Source: Prunus persica (taxonomy: Eukaryota > Streptophyta > Magnoliopsida > Rosales > Rosaceae). Taken from it: a stretch of DNA of 64,000 nt. The stretch is from positions 9,797,401 through 9,861,400 of the forward strand of contig NC_034009.1 of assembly GCF_000346465.2 (NCBI RefSeq), read 5' to 3'. A model generated the notes under the pieces. That model made no database searches and was not told the DNA's origin. It saw only the letters and a list, made by a program, of their open reading frames with translations. Below, in pieces: positions 44,253 through 55,031 of this stretch (position 1 is its first letter; every line of letters begins with the position of its first letter). A program made the position numbers and the translations under genes.

Positions 44253-46171
44253 TCTGGTATTCAGCCACAGCTACGTAAAGAATGCGTTAGTGTCTGTGTT
44301 AATAACGTACCTCACTGATAATTGGCGAACTAGCAATTTTGCAATGGCTGCTCTAGTTACAAATGTCCAAGAAGGCATATCAGACATTTTGGTGATTATT
44401 CTTGCTCGTATATCAGACAAGCACATGACTCGTTTTAAAATGATTGTCTCCACAAATGCCGCTTATTTTCTTGTAAGTCTTGTTGCATTAAAACTTAAAA
44501 TTAAGCTTAGTGTGAGTACTATTACAATTCAATCTTGCATCCATGCATGCAGGGACTGCTTAGTGTGAGTAACATTACCTTTGCAAAAAAAAAAAAAAAA
44601 AAGAACTTTTATATTTTAATTAGTTGCATGCATATATGCAGGGACTGCTTCTATTGTGGATTTGTTCTAAGTTTGTGAGCTCACAAACTGTCTCTAAGGT
44701 ATACTATGGAGCAGTGGTACTAATAGTATTAGGAGAAGCTGGTCGATCGGCTACCTTGAAGGAATTTCTTGAGAATCAATATTTCATTGAAGACAAAGAA
44801 AGACCTTCCACAGATGAAAATTATTTGAAACGACTGGAAACTCGTAAAGAAGCTTTGTGGCGCCATCCCTGGTTTTTAGGTGCATTGCTAGCTGTTTTCT
44901 TTCCAACTCCGTCCTGGAAAAATACTGGGTCCTGGAAAAGTACGTTAATGGTTTCAACAATTTTAGTGGGAGTCTCTTATTTGCTGTTCTTGCTTGGCTA
45001 CTCCTGTTACTTCTTAAGTAGTAGAATTGACGAATATTCTACTTGGAAATCTCGTCTGGACTATCTTAAAAAATTATCCCTTTTCTATCCAGTTGAACAA
45101 CAAGAAGAAGAAGAAAGAGGAGGAGAGATTTGCATGGTCACAAGAGTGACCTCATCCTCCTCGAGCTCGTGTCCACCAGAAGAAGGGCAAAGAAAAAAGT
45201 TTTGGCCACTCATAGAACTGAAGGCGGAAAAGGGGTTTTTCATAGAAGTGATAGCTATGTGGTCGGCCTTCTTTGCATACAGTTTGGTGGAGGCAACAGG
45301 GAGCACCTTCTTTTTTGAACAAATGAGTAGTTTGGATACAAAGAGTGGCATTGGGTCAGTGATGGACGTGGCTGTAATTTTAATACTAGTTAGCAGATTC
45401 TCGAGTTTTTTAGTCTCATTTATCTACGACTTACTGATTCCAAAGCAGTGGAGAAAGGCTACGGTTACGCTGGTGAGAATTGGCTGCGGATTGGCTTGTT
45501 CTATGCTATGTTGTGTTGCTGCTTGGCTGGTTGAGGGAAAGAGGTTGAAGTTAGTTAGCCCTGAGAGCCGCGAACATGGCACCAATAAGACAATTCCTAT
45601 GAGCGCTGCGTGGTTAGTTCCACAGTTCGTCCTGTTGGGACTGATGGAAGGGCTAGCCCTAAATGGATTAACTGAGTTCCTTGCTGATCGAATTGCTAAT
45701 AATGATAAACTAAGGGCGAGGTACTATTACGCATCCCACATCTCTGAGCTCATCCTTGGTGTTGGAAAATTAGTTACAGCTTCTAGCATTTTAGTGTTTA
45801 GGCGAAGTTGGTTCCATGATAACATAAATGGGAGTCGCCTGGATAGTTTTTTCGAACTATTAACTTACTTAAGTCTTGCTAACCTAATTTATTACATGTG
45901 TATCTCCGAATACTTTTATCGCAACGAGAAATCACGAAAATCTGCCAACAAAGGAAACAAACAAAGTAGTCTGTTGGAACAAGTAGAGCAGGGGATTCAT
46001 GCTGCTGAGAAGGAGACTTACGATGAGGAGGCCCAAGTCCCCGTAGGTGGAACCGCACAGGAACAAGTAGAGCAGGAGATCGATGATGATGACGAGGAGG
46101 TGTGGACTTCCGAAATAACCAAAGAGATCAAGAAGTGGAGTTACAGAAACGGTCATTGTTGCTGTTGGTGA
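43931..46171 (+). CDS. NRT1/PTR family (POT) transporter, NPF_C
   Basis: Exons 43931-44096, 44252-44472 and 44642-46171 encode 638 aa, the longest and most complete NPF in the window. The 55-residue exon 1 (MRGFYRADSIVRLQSMIRVG onward) is hydrophobic to basic. Family blocks follow: GLVFSHSYVKNALVSVLITY, ALVTNVQEGISDILVIILAR, YYGAVVLIVLGEAGRSATLK, ATGSTFFFEQMSSL, LVRIGCGLACSMLCCVAAWL, WLVPQFVLLGLMEGLALNG and FELLTYLSLANLIYYM. An acidic tail of about 70 residues ends in HCCCW. It should sit in a membrane with about 12 helices. Canonical ExxER of helix 1 is replaced (VFSHS region). Substrate unknown. Intron 2 contains a near-duplicate of the true acceptor and first exon 3 bases (gcaggGACTGCTT at about 44551), a possible decoy splice site. 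It has a TATA promoter and no disruptions, so it is probably expressed. Confidence 0.9.
44214..44250. repeat. (TA)n microsatellite at NPF_C intron 1 acceptor
   Basis: A TA run extends up to the AG of the exon 2 acceptor, so the polypyrimidine tract is replaced by an alternating TA tract. NPF_F has a shorter TA stretch in the same place. Confidence 0.9.
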
Positions 46172-46389
46172 GCATAGCTCCGACGTTTGTTTCTTTTGCA
46201 ATTTCCCAGTAAAGCAGGGTTCTTCTTTGTTTTATGCGTCCATGCTATGTAAATTCGCATTGTGATGCGTGGTTTAATTTTTTTCTTTCTAGTTATTTGT
46301 AGAAGATAGTGCAATGATATTGTGATTACTATTTTGTTGCTAAAACTTAAAATTATAGTTGGCGAAAATGTGCTGAAACGTGGGCATAA
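46172..46389 (+). other. NPF_C 3' flank
   Basis: Contains the 3' UTR. No recognised gene; ordinary AT-rich sequence before the tandem array. Confidence 0.5.
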
Positions 46390-46546
46390 TGGCTTAAAAA
46401 TAGTATAGCCGCCCGGCTATACTCATTTTTTTTTAATAAAACAAAATATACTAGAGGCAGAAGGCATTTTTTTTTTAATTTTTTTTTAAAAATTGAATTT
46501 AATAAATAGCATAGACGGGCGGATATAGTCTTTCACATACATGTTC

Positions 46547-46579
<33 letters not shown>

Positions 46580-48780
46580 CACGCATATGTAGGTACGTAT
46601 TTTTCAACAATACATTCATGTTCTATACACGGCTATACGCAGTTTTGATTTTTTAAAAGAAAGAAATGTGTTCACACGTGGCCCCTATTGGTTGGGGGAT
46701 TTTTTTAATATTTAAAAACAGTATAGCCGCGCGGCTATACGTTTTTTTGAATTTTTTTTAAAGAAATATATGTGTTGACACGTGGGCATAATGACTCGGG
46801 TCTTTTTTTATATTTAAAAATAGTATAGCCGCACGGCTATACTCAGTTTTGAATTTTTTTAAAGAAAGAAATGTGTTGACACGTGGCTTCTATTGGTTGG
46901 GGGACTTTTTTTTATTTAAAAACAGTATAGCCGCACGGCCGTACGCTGTTTTCAATTTTTTTTAAAGAAATATATGTGTTGACACGTGGGCATAATGACT
47001 GGGGGTCTTTTTTTATATTTGAAAATAGTATAGCCGCTCGGCTATACTCAGTTTTGAATTTTTTTTAAAGAAAGAAATGTGTTGGCACGTGGCCCCTTTT
47101 GGTTGGAGGACTTTTTTTATATTTAAAAATAGTATAGCCGACCGGCTATACTCATTTTTTTTTTTATAAAACAAAACATACTAGAGGCGGAAGGCATTAT
47201 TTTTTTAATTTTTTTTTAAAATTGAATTTAATAAATAGCATAGACGGGTGGCTATAGTCTTTTACATACGTGTTCATATATATATTACACACACGCATAT
47301 GTAGGTACGTATTTTTCAACAATACATTCGTGTTCTATACACTTCTCACGTTTTCTTTAAAAAGCAAACATACAATCGTATTGTACATGTACGTACGTAT
47401 TTATAATTATTTATACTAGTATTTTTTATAAAATTTTCAGTAACACACACAAATTCACGTATTATACCAATAATTCTCATGTATTATTGAATAAGAATAA
47501 CAAATGGTTCAAAAAATTATATTAAAATATCAAATAGTGGAATATTCATATCTACTTTGGATATGTTGCAATTAATATCCATAAGGTACAAACCAATGCA
47601 ACTAGGAGGGTCCCTTTTTGTATTTTTAAAATTTTTTATTAAAAAAAAAAAAAAAGAGTACAGCCGTACGACTATACTTAGAAAACATTAACCGCACGGC
47701 TATACTCTATTTTGAATCTTTTTATTAAAAAGAAATGTGTTGACATGTAGCCCCTATTGGTTGGGGTACTTCCGCACGGCTATACTCTGTTTTGAATTTT
47801 TTTTAAAGAAATATATGTGTTGACACGCGGGCATAATGGCTGGGGGTCTTTTTTTATATTTAAAAATAGCATAGCCGCGCGGCTATACTCAGTTTTGAAT
47901 TTTTTTAAATAAAGAAATGTGTTGACACGTGGCCCCTATTGGTTGGGGAACTTTTTTTATATTTCAAAACAGTATAGCCTTACGGCTATACTCAGTTCTG
48001 AAATTTTTATTAAAAAGAAATGTGTTGACACGTGGGCATAATGGTTGGGGGTCTTTTTTTATGTTTAAAAATAGTATAGCCGCACGGTTATACTCTGTTT
48101 TGAATTTTTTATTAAAAAGAAATGTGTTGACACGTGGCTCCTGTTGGTTGGGGTACTTTTTTTATATTTAAACACAGTGTAGCCGCACGGCTATGCTCTG
48201 TTTTGAATTTTTTTTAAAGAAATATATGTGTTGACATGTTGGCATAACGGCTGGGGTTCTTTTTTTATATTTAAAAATAGTATAGCCGCACGGCTATACG
48301 CAGTCTTGAATTTTTTTTAAAGAAATAAATGTGTTGAGACGTGGCCACTATTGGTTGGGGGACTTTATTTATATTTAAAAACAGTATAGCCGCACGGCTA
48401 TACGCTGTTTTGAATTTTTTTTTAAGAAATATATGTGTTGACACGTTGGCATAACTGCTGGGGGTCTTTTTTAATATTTAAAAATAGTATAGCCGCACGG
48501 CTATACTCAGTTTTGAATTGCTTTTGAAAAGACATGTGTTGACACGTGGCCCTATTGGTTGGGGAAATTTTTTTAATTTAAAAATAGTATAGCCGCCCGG
48601 CCATACTCATTTTTTTTTTTTATAAAACAAAATATACTAGAGGCTGAAGGCATTATCTTTTTTAATTTTTGTTTGAAAATTGAAATAAATAGCATAAATG
48701 GGCGGCTATAGTCTTTTACATACGTGTTCATATATATATATATATATGTACACACACGCGTATTCAAACTAGTCAGTCAA
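46390..48780. repeat. Tandem array with about 103-bp period and a palindrome per unit
   Basis: Each unit has GTATAGCCGNNCGGCTATAC, then ttttgaattttttttaaag, a gtgttgacacgtgg(g/c)c part, tattggttgggggac or cataatggctgggggtc, and a ttttatatttaaaaa stretch. Palindromes start at 46403, 46721, 46823, 46924, 47028, 47132, then 47869, 47972, 48074, 48178, 48280, 48384, 48487 and 48587. Spacings alternate about 102 and 104 bp because two unit types alternate, so the true repeat is a dimer near 206 bp. The first unit, and those at 47132 and 48587, continue into a shared edge sequence (actagaggc(a/g)gaaggcatt ... gtaggtacgt). The centre dinucleotide of the palindrome varies (CA, CC, GC, CT, AC) while the arms stay constant. 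Every unit has a CACGTG-type G-box. A lone copy with the same edges is at 62262-62570. Confidence 0.92.
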
Positions 48781-48934
48781 GAAGTCTGTCCTTGCACAGT
48801 ATTCTACCTAGTCAGTCAAGAAGTCGACAAGATTTATTTTTTAATAAATAATGTTGTAATAAACTTAGATATTAAATAACAGGGAAGGTTAAAAAGAAAC
48901 ATGCACTTTCTAAATGCCTCATTCAATCCTCATC
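48781..48934. repeat. Duplicated spacer, copy 1
   Basis: 48811-48930 (gtcagtcaagaagtcgacaag ... aacagggaaggttaaaaag ... gaatgcctcattca-like) recurs at 51774-51893 with few changes. This marks a duplication between the NPF_C and NPF_E downstream/upstream zones. Confidence 0.8.
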
Positions 48935-49368
48935 ATATTCATAGTAAGAATTACAGCTGAGGCTGTAGTCTTGGTGGAGCGTACAATGGAGTGGCTAGTA
49001 CAGTACAAAAATTGTATGGAGATATCAAAACCTGCTGTTTCTCCCCACCTAGTTCGGTGGATTCGCCCACCTTATCACACCCTTGTGCTCAACTGTGATG
49101 GCGCCATAGGACAATATGTTGCTCCGCCTTGGCTAGAAGTCGAGCCTTGCCAGAGATATGGAGTTAGGCTAGGTTTTTATGTATTTAGTTCATGTCAGAG
49201 GCGCTGTGGCACTCTTTTTCCTTAACCGGATTTTCTCCCTTGGGGGTTTTTAATGGCAAAGTTTTAACACAGCCACCTTTTATGCCCTCCTATTACGTAT
49301 TGATGTACTGGTTGTTTGTTGCTTATGTTGAAGGTAAATGAAAGTTCCTATTGATTAAAAAAAAATAG
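48935..49368 (+). pseudogene. LINE 3' remnant (RNase H part and 3' UTR)
   Basis: A frame reading AEAVVLVERTMEWLVQYKNC, then VRWIRPPYHTLVLNCDGAIG is the linker and first strand of a LINE RNase H domain. The rest of the domain is lost; the sequence jumps to a 3' UTR with ggcactctttttccttaacc and a short poly(A) near 49358-49367. It is a decayed, internally deleted LINE tail. Confidence 0.65.
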
Positions 49369-49384
49369 CGATGTGGGTCCTATA

Positions 49385-49566
49385 TATGGTCAGCCTATTG
49401 CAATGCATAAATTGCCTTATTTTTCCTATTTTTAATTGGCATGTAGGTCCCATCTCTATTACAATGAACTGAATCACACACACCATTGTAAGTGAGATTT
49501 TACTGTTTTAATTCAATTTCATGCAATAAAATTGCATTGATCCTAGCCATTGTAAATGCTCTTATG
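49385..49566. repeat. Short interspersed repeat (MITE-like), copy 2
   Basis: Same family as 27240-27455, in the same orientation, directly after the LINE tail. Confidence 0.6.
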
Positions 49567-51167
49567 CAAGACTAACCACATAGCAAATAGTTCTCTGAAA
49601 AAGGCGCTTTTTCTGTTATTTTTTTGGTTGGAAAAAGAAATATCAGCGTCCAAAGCTTCAGTCCGTGTCTAATATGCAAGTCTCTTGTCCTTGTGCCTGA
49701 TCTGGATCCATGGTCCCTTCTTCTTCTTTAATAACTAGTATTCAAGAAATTAAAGTGGACCTATCAGTAATTAAAGTGGGGGGTAAGTTAATAAATTTTG
49801 ACTATTAATAAAAAGACAGTGAGACTGCATGTGTTACTATTATTTTAAAACGAAGTAGCAGAAGACTGTTTTTTTTAAACGAAAACTTGTCAACGGCTAT
49901 TTCCCCTTTATTTTATGAGAACCAGAAGACATGATAGGTGCGAAGTCTTTCAATATTTGTCTTCATCTATATGTGTTGCTGTGTCCTAATCAACGAAAGA
50001 CTTACAGAGGAGCAATTTGCAAGTCTTCGATTTGTATATTTGTTAATAATAGTAATTGTTATGAGAGAACAACTTTTTTTTTTTTTTGGCAGAGCCAGAG
50101 TTATAATAGAGAACTTCTCAGAACAAGAAATACCGTCTTAGAAAAGGAAAGCTACAACGTGAAAATGAAATCACAATTGTCTTAGGAGTGTTGGTTCTAA
50201 CGCAACAATTTTCGACTTATAATTGCTGCCTCAAGGTCAAGAGGGTTTGGAAAATATCCCCAGATGCATGCTCCAACCGACTTGCCTAGTTGTACTTGTC
50301 GTATCTCCTTGTCTTGTCTGCTTGTGCTTTTTTTATGAGTGTTTTGGTCCCTACAAGCTCTTTTGATCCTGTACAGCGTACGTCATTCAATTAAATCAGG
50401 CGAAGGAAGTTTGTTTCAGGCAGTGTGGAAGAGAGACAATTTCTTTTCTGAGTTGACGGCACTAAAAATTTCCTTTCTTTTTCTTTCTTTTTTGTCAGAT
50501 CACCAGAAGACTTTCAACATTTTGTTTCACATTTGTGCATTGAACTGGAGAGAAACTCTCAACCAATGAGAATAATATTTTTTGCTATCTCTAGTTAATA
50601 ATTCAAAGACATATATAATAATGTTTTACGTGTCATTTGTTATTGGTCGAGGATAGCAAAACAATGTTATCTCCGTTATAAGTAAGTTTTTTTAGTCAAA
50701 CTGAGTTCCCATCACTGAAGTAACGAAAGGATTGGGAGGAGACTGGAAAAATGGGCCCCTATGTACGTTCAAGTAGTAGTGCAGGAAATTATTTTATTTT
50801 ATTTTTGGAAATTCTGCACAAAGTACTACCTGAAAAATAAACTTAACAATAAGTTTTCATATACATAAACATCAACCCAAAAGAGAAATTAAGAAATAAT
50901 AAAAATAGCCTTCTATTCGTATACATTAAATCAAACCCAAAAGAGAAATAAATGATATATATATATAAACATGTTGGCTGTCGGCTTTTTTTTAGTTTGC
51001 TTTTTTCTCTTTCTTCCTTCACCGGTTCTTCCTACACCTGGCACATTGTAGAATTTTCACAGTCTTCACCGATGCTTTTTGACAGTTATTGATGGGTAAA
51101 CTCTCTTCTTTTAAGAAAAATATCATTCAAAATTACAACATGTGCCACTGCTTTAAACGTATATTCA
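49567..51167. other. No gene recognised; trace of NPF upstream DNA
   Basis: AT-rich. At 50398-50435 the phrase gaaggaagtttgtttcaggc and gtgtggaagag matches the NPF_B/NPF_D upstream block (61368-61396), so this may be a worn copy of that region. Short frames here have no protein-like features. Confidence 0.4.
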
Positions 51168-51176
51168 AACTAGAAA

Positions 51177-51758
51177 GGCTTATTTATGTACATGCTCCTT
51201 ATGTTTTTAAAGTTGTCTCACATTACCACCTGTTCTTTGAAACGTCTCAAAATACCACCTATATTTTTAATAACAGTTTCACGTTACCTATTCTATCAGT
51301 ATTAAGAGAAGTTCCTTTGTGTGATGTGGCCCCCACTTCTTAGGGTATGGGTCTTCTTCTTCTTCTTCTTCTTCTTCTTCTTCTTCTTCTTTCAGACGAA
51401 CCAATTCCAATAATCTCCTTCCGCCCAAAGCCCAATCCACAATTTCCATATATGCCCTTTTGGTCTTCATCACCCTCCTTCTCTTCACCCTCTCAACCTT
51501 TGAACCCACAACAAAGCCTCACCCATTTATCACAACAGCGTCTAGAAGATTTCTCTTCCAAAAATCTCCACCCACCACCAACACAAACCCCAAATTACTC
51601 AATAAACTCACCACGTAATGGAACGTCTCTTGATACTGACGGAATAGGTAACGTGAGACAGTTATTAAAAGTGTAAATGGTATTTTGAGACGTTTTAAAG
51701 AACATGTGCTAATCTAAGACAACTTTGAAAGCACAGGGAGCATGTATATAAATAAGCC
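51177..51758. mobile_element. Mutator-like MITE, 582 bp, with long inverted repeats and 9-bp target duplication
   Basis: The ends start GGCTTATTTATGTACATGCT and, inverted, GGCTTATTTATATACATGCT; similarity continues for about 120 bp on each side (cgtctcaaaatacca, ctcacgttacctatt). Both flanks carry aactagaaa (51168-51176 and 51759-51767), a perfect 9-bp target duplication. The centre has a TTC microsatellite (51354-51391) and an uninterrupted frame from 51347 to 51676 with a Leu run and Pro/Ser-rich part; no known domain. It split a spacer that is continuous in the 48781-48934 copy. Confidence 0.88.
51354..51391. repeat. (TTC)n microsatellite
   Basis: About 12 TTC units inside the Mutator-like MITE. 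Confidence 0.9.
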
Positions 51759-51767
51759 AACTAGAAA

Positions 51768-52000
51768 CTACCCGGTCAGTCAAGAAGTCGACAAGATTTA
51801 TTTTTTAATAAATAATATTGTAGTAAACTTAGATAAATAACAGGGAAGGTTAAAAAGAAACCTGCACTTTCTGAATGCCTCATTCATAATTATAAAAATA
51901 AAAATAAAATAAAAAAACACTTGACTTGAGAGAATACTTGCTTGGTAACAACTTTTCGTTTATATAGAGAGCAAATGTGTCTTCTCCTTATCTTCACCTT

Positions 52001-52004
<4 letters not shown>
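51768..52004. repeat. Duplicated spacer, copy 2, and NPF leader-like sequence
   Basis: 51774-51893 repeats 48811-48930. At 51984-52004 the phrase cttatcttcaccttcatcct resembles the NPF_C leader at 42769-42790, suggesting that an NPF promoter/leader was joined to the NPF_E fragment here. Confidence 0.55.
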
Positions 52005-52041
<37 letters not shown>

Positions 52042-52043
<2 letters not shown>

Positions 52044-52557
52044 GCTGGTGAGAATTGGCTGCGGATTGGCTTGTTCTATGCTATGTTGTGTTGCTGCTTG
52101 GCAGGTTGAGGGAAAGAGATTGAAGGCAATTAGCAATGAAGGGCTTGAAGATGACACGTCTACGACTATTCCTATGAGCATTTCGTGGTTACTTCCACAG
52201 TTCGTCCTTTTGGGAGTAATGGAAGGGCTAGCCCTAAATGGATTGACTGATTTCCTTGCTGATCGAATTGCTAATAATGATGCACTAAGGGCCACTTATT
52301 ATGCATCCCACATCTCTGACCTCATCCTTGGTGTTGGAAAATTAATTACAGCTTCTACCATAATATTGTTTAGGCGAAGTTGGTTCCATCACAACATAAA
52401 TGGGAGTCGCCTGGATCGTTTTTTTGAGCTATTAACTTACCTAAGTCTTGTTAACCTAATTTACTACGTGTGCATCTCCTTATACTTTTATCGCAATGAC
52501 AAATCACGAAAATCTACGACTAATTCCTTATTACCACTCCATTCATTCCCAACATGA
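52042..52557 (+). pseudogene. 5'-truncated NPF transporter fragment, NPF_E
   Basis: Starts abruptly after a (CT)n tract (52005-52040) and reads LVRIGCGLACSMLCCVAAWQ, SWLLPQFVLLGVMEGLALNG, DFLADRIANNDALRATYYAS, FRRSWFHHNINGSRLD and FELLTYLSLVNLIYYVCISL, closely matching NPF_C residues about 405-575. The frame is open to a stop at 52557, but only the last four or so helices are encoded and the acidic tail of NPF_C is lost. The first in-frame Met is internal. It cannot make a full transporter. The breakpoint in a microsatellite suggests repeat-mediated deletion. Confidence 0.9.
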
Positions 52558-52756
52558 AGAATGAAACAAATGGACATGTTTAATTACCGCCTTGCAAGAT
52601 CCTTGAATTGAACTGAGAGTTTATGCTAACCAAGACTGCAACAGCTTCGTGTCTGCATCCATGCTCACTCCAGTTCTCAGGTTTCAGTTGAAATTATTTT
52701 CTTTTTCCTGCTGGAACAGTCAAATGCAATAACACCTGGTAGAAAATTCAATCAGC

Positions 52757-53239
52757 TCAAGAGCTTCCTTGCTTCTGCCTTTTTTCAACATTGAATTCAA
52801 CGTCCAGGAGGTTCGTTATGCCAGCAGTTATCTTTTGACCTACTTTAACTGGGCCAACACCTTTGGGAGTGCCTGCAGAAACAGTGCCAAAATGTGTTCA
52901 GCCGGACGTCAAAAGTATTTGTGACTCCTAGGCAAGGGGAGGAAAACCTTAGAAGCAGATGTAAACCGTCTACCTGTTAGTATTACATCTCCTTCAAGAA
53001 GTGTCATAATAGAGCTTATGTGGCCGATGAGAAATGGGAGCTTAAATATCATGTCCTTGGTTGAGCCTTTCTGCCTCAATTCTCCATCTACCTATGGTGA
53101 AGCAAATTAATTTGAACACATCAGAAGTGGTGACCAATTCAAAAACCAGGACACAAATAAAGAAGGTTGTAGAAAAGGAAACACTAACCTTCAGCCACAA
53201 TTCTATATTGTCCGGGTCTGGCACCATTTCCTTGGGTAG
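52757..53239 (-). pseudogene. Last three exons of an acylpyruvase (FAHD1-like) gene, 5' part missing
   Basis: Three exons with GT-AG borders read in frame: 53189-53239 (LPKEMVPDPDNIELWLK), 52974-53091 (VDGELRQKGSTKDMIFKLPF, then HISSIMTLLEGDVILT) and 52757-52872 (GTPKGVGPVKVGQKITAGIT, then LLDVEFNVEKRQKQGSS and stop). This is the C-terminal half of the fumarylacetoacetate hydrolase domain; FAHD1-type enzymes cleave acylpyruvates and decarboxylate oxaloacetate in mitochondria. The exons that would hold the metal-binding residues are not found upstream, where a repeat-rich segment begins at about 53350. No stop or shift is seen in the surviving exons, so the loss is recent, or the 5' part lies elsewhere. 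Confidence 0.85.
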
Positions 53240-53349
53240 CTGCATGAAGTTTGGAGAGTCAAATAGCTTAGCATGCTTAAAAAATTTAAAAGATAAAAGA
53301 AAATGGCTGTTTATAGAGATAGAACAGTTTACCTCCCAAACTGAAAAAT

Positions 53350-54260
53350 AAATAAAGAGGTCATTTGGTACGAGGGACTGTCATGGACTGGATTAAGTAT
53401 TGATACTGTCTTGGATCGGCTTGGCTTGGCATAAGCTGGATAACACTTGTACAGCGTTTGGTGTATGTTTAATTGGACTAGGACTATTAATATTTTTTTT
53501 TGAAAAGTAAGATTTTTTTATATTTTTTTGACTTTTCTTCTCTCTCCATGTCTTTCTTCCTCTATGCATCTCGTTTTTTTCATTTTGGACGAACCTCTCT
53601 GCTCCTCCTTCTTCTTCTCCTCTGCATCTCTTTATCTTCTTCTTCTCCATTTTCTCTCCTCTTCTTTTGTCTACTTTTCTTTTCTTTTCTTTTCTTTTCA
53701 AAAAATTTCTCCCATCTTTTCTATTTTTTTCTAAAATTTTCTCTCCTCCTCTTCTCCATTTTCTTTCCTCTTCTCCTCCATTTTCTTTCTTCTTCTCTAT
53801 TTTTTTCGAAAATTTCTCTCATCTCTTCTTCTCCATTTTCTCTCCTCTCCTCTGTTTTGTTTTTAGAAAATTTTCTGTTCTCTCCTCTTCCTCTTCTATT
53901 CTGTCATCTCCTTCTTGGGTGGCTGTGGCTGTGGCTGGTGGCTGTGGCTTGTGGTCGTGGTTGGTGGTCATGGCGGGTGGTTGTATCTGGTGGTTGGGAA
54001 TGGTGGTTGTGGCTGCTGCTTGGTTGGTCGTTGGTTGTGGGGCGATTGGGTGTGGTTGCTAGTTGCTTGGGTCATCGGGACTGTTAGTCCCTCCTCTCCA
54101 GATGGGTTTAGCTAAGAACACCTAAGGAGGTGTTTTTGGTGGGCCCAGTATTAGCTAATCCCATTTAAAATTAGAACTGGGTGAAACAAACATGGGATAA
54201 AACTTGAGCCAAGCCAGTCCAAGCTTGCACGGTGTAACAAATAGGCCCAAATAGTAATTG
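53350..54260. mobile_element. Putative non-autonomous DNA transposon with CT-rich core
   Basis: The segment begins ggtcatttggtacgaggg and ends, inverted, gggcctatttgttacaccg, short imperfect inverted ends of the kind seen in hAT/Harbinger MITEs; paired ggcttggctt phrases lie 60 bp inside each end. The centre (53520-54070) is a nearly pure pyrimidine block turning into ggctgtggctgtgg repeats, giving spurious Ser/Leu-rich and Trp/Gly-rich frames. Target duplication was not identified. Confidence 0.4.
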
Positions 54261-54321
54261 TGGTAAAACTCCAAGTCTACAACTATACCGACACTCGTAG
54301 CTCCACAGGGGATCCAGAAAA

Positions 54322-54528
54322 TGTTAGCGAGATCCTAGTGTAATTAGGAGATTTACTTCATAATATATTATGATTCTATTTATTTCCTTTTGTATAGATA
54401 TTATATAATTAGGATTTTATCTTAGTTTCCTAGTATAACCCTACTAGGGTTTGTACTCTTGTATTATAAATACCTCATTTTGGAGAATGAAATATAATCC
54501 GAAAATATTCTACCCACTTTGTTTGACA
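54322..54528 (+). repeat. LTR of a Copia-like element
   Basis: 207 bp from TGTTAGCGAG to TTTGACA, followed at 54529 by TGGTATCAGAGC, the tRNA-Met primer site. Contains a TATA-like attataaatacctc near 54464. The leader continues to 54702 and resumes at 57063-57190 after the solo LTR; then the element is cut. Confidence 0.8.
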
Positions 54529-54945
54529 TGGTATCAGAGCAAACTTTTCTAGTGGCCTGTGTGTTGTGCCCACCCGTATTATAGCCCCATATTTTTTTCT
54601 CTACCTGTGCTGTGTGTGCCCCCCTCTGGGTTTGTGAGTTGTGTTGTCATGTTCGTACCCAATCATGTCTTCGTGCATCTGTCGTATTTGTGCCTTTGCT
54701 ATTGTAACACCCCGACCCCAAATTTAACCCTTATTTAATTATTTAATTATTTAAGGGCATTTTGGTCATATTTTTAACCTGAGAGAGTTTGGGGCAATGA
54801 CTAGTATTTTTGGATAGGTCGTACTGCGACGAGTTCATAGACACGTAGTGGGCTCGAATCGGAGTTGTAACGAGAGAGATATGGTCAAAAGAAATCTAGT
54901 GGCACAATCGTAAATATTTCAAAATGAGATTTTTATAAAAACTCA

Positions 54946-54948
<3 letters not shown>

Positions 54949-55011
<63 letters not shown>

Positions 55012-55031
55012 GTCGGTCTCTCTCTCTCTCT
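54949..55031. repeat. (CT)n microsatellite in the solo LTR
   Basis: Two CT runs separated by cccgtcggt, about 30 and 8 units. Confidence 0.9.

Noticed and set aside
46390..48780. Possible CRISPR-like array because of regular 103-bp spacing with palindromes
   Set aside because: The spacers are themselves repeated, the genome is a plant, and the dimeric satellite structure explains the spacing.
53500..54087. 195-codon Ser/Leu/Phe-rich frame
   Set aside because: It is translation of a near-pure pyrimidine tract followed by a tggct repeat; overlapping frames look alike and no start context or homology is apparent.
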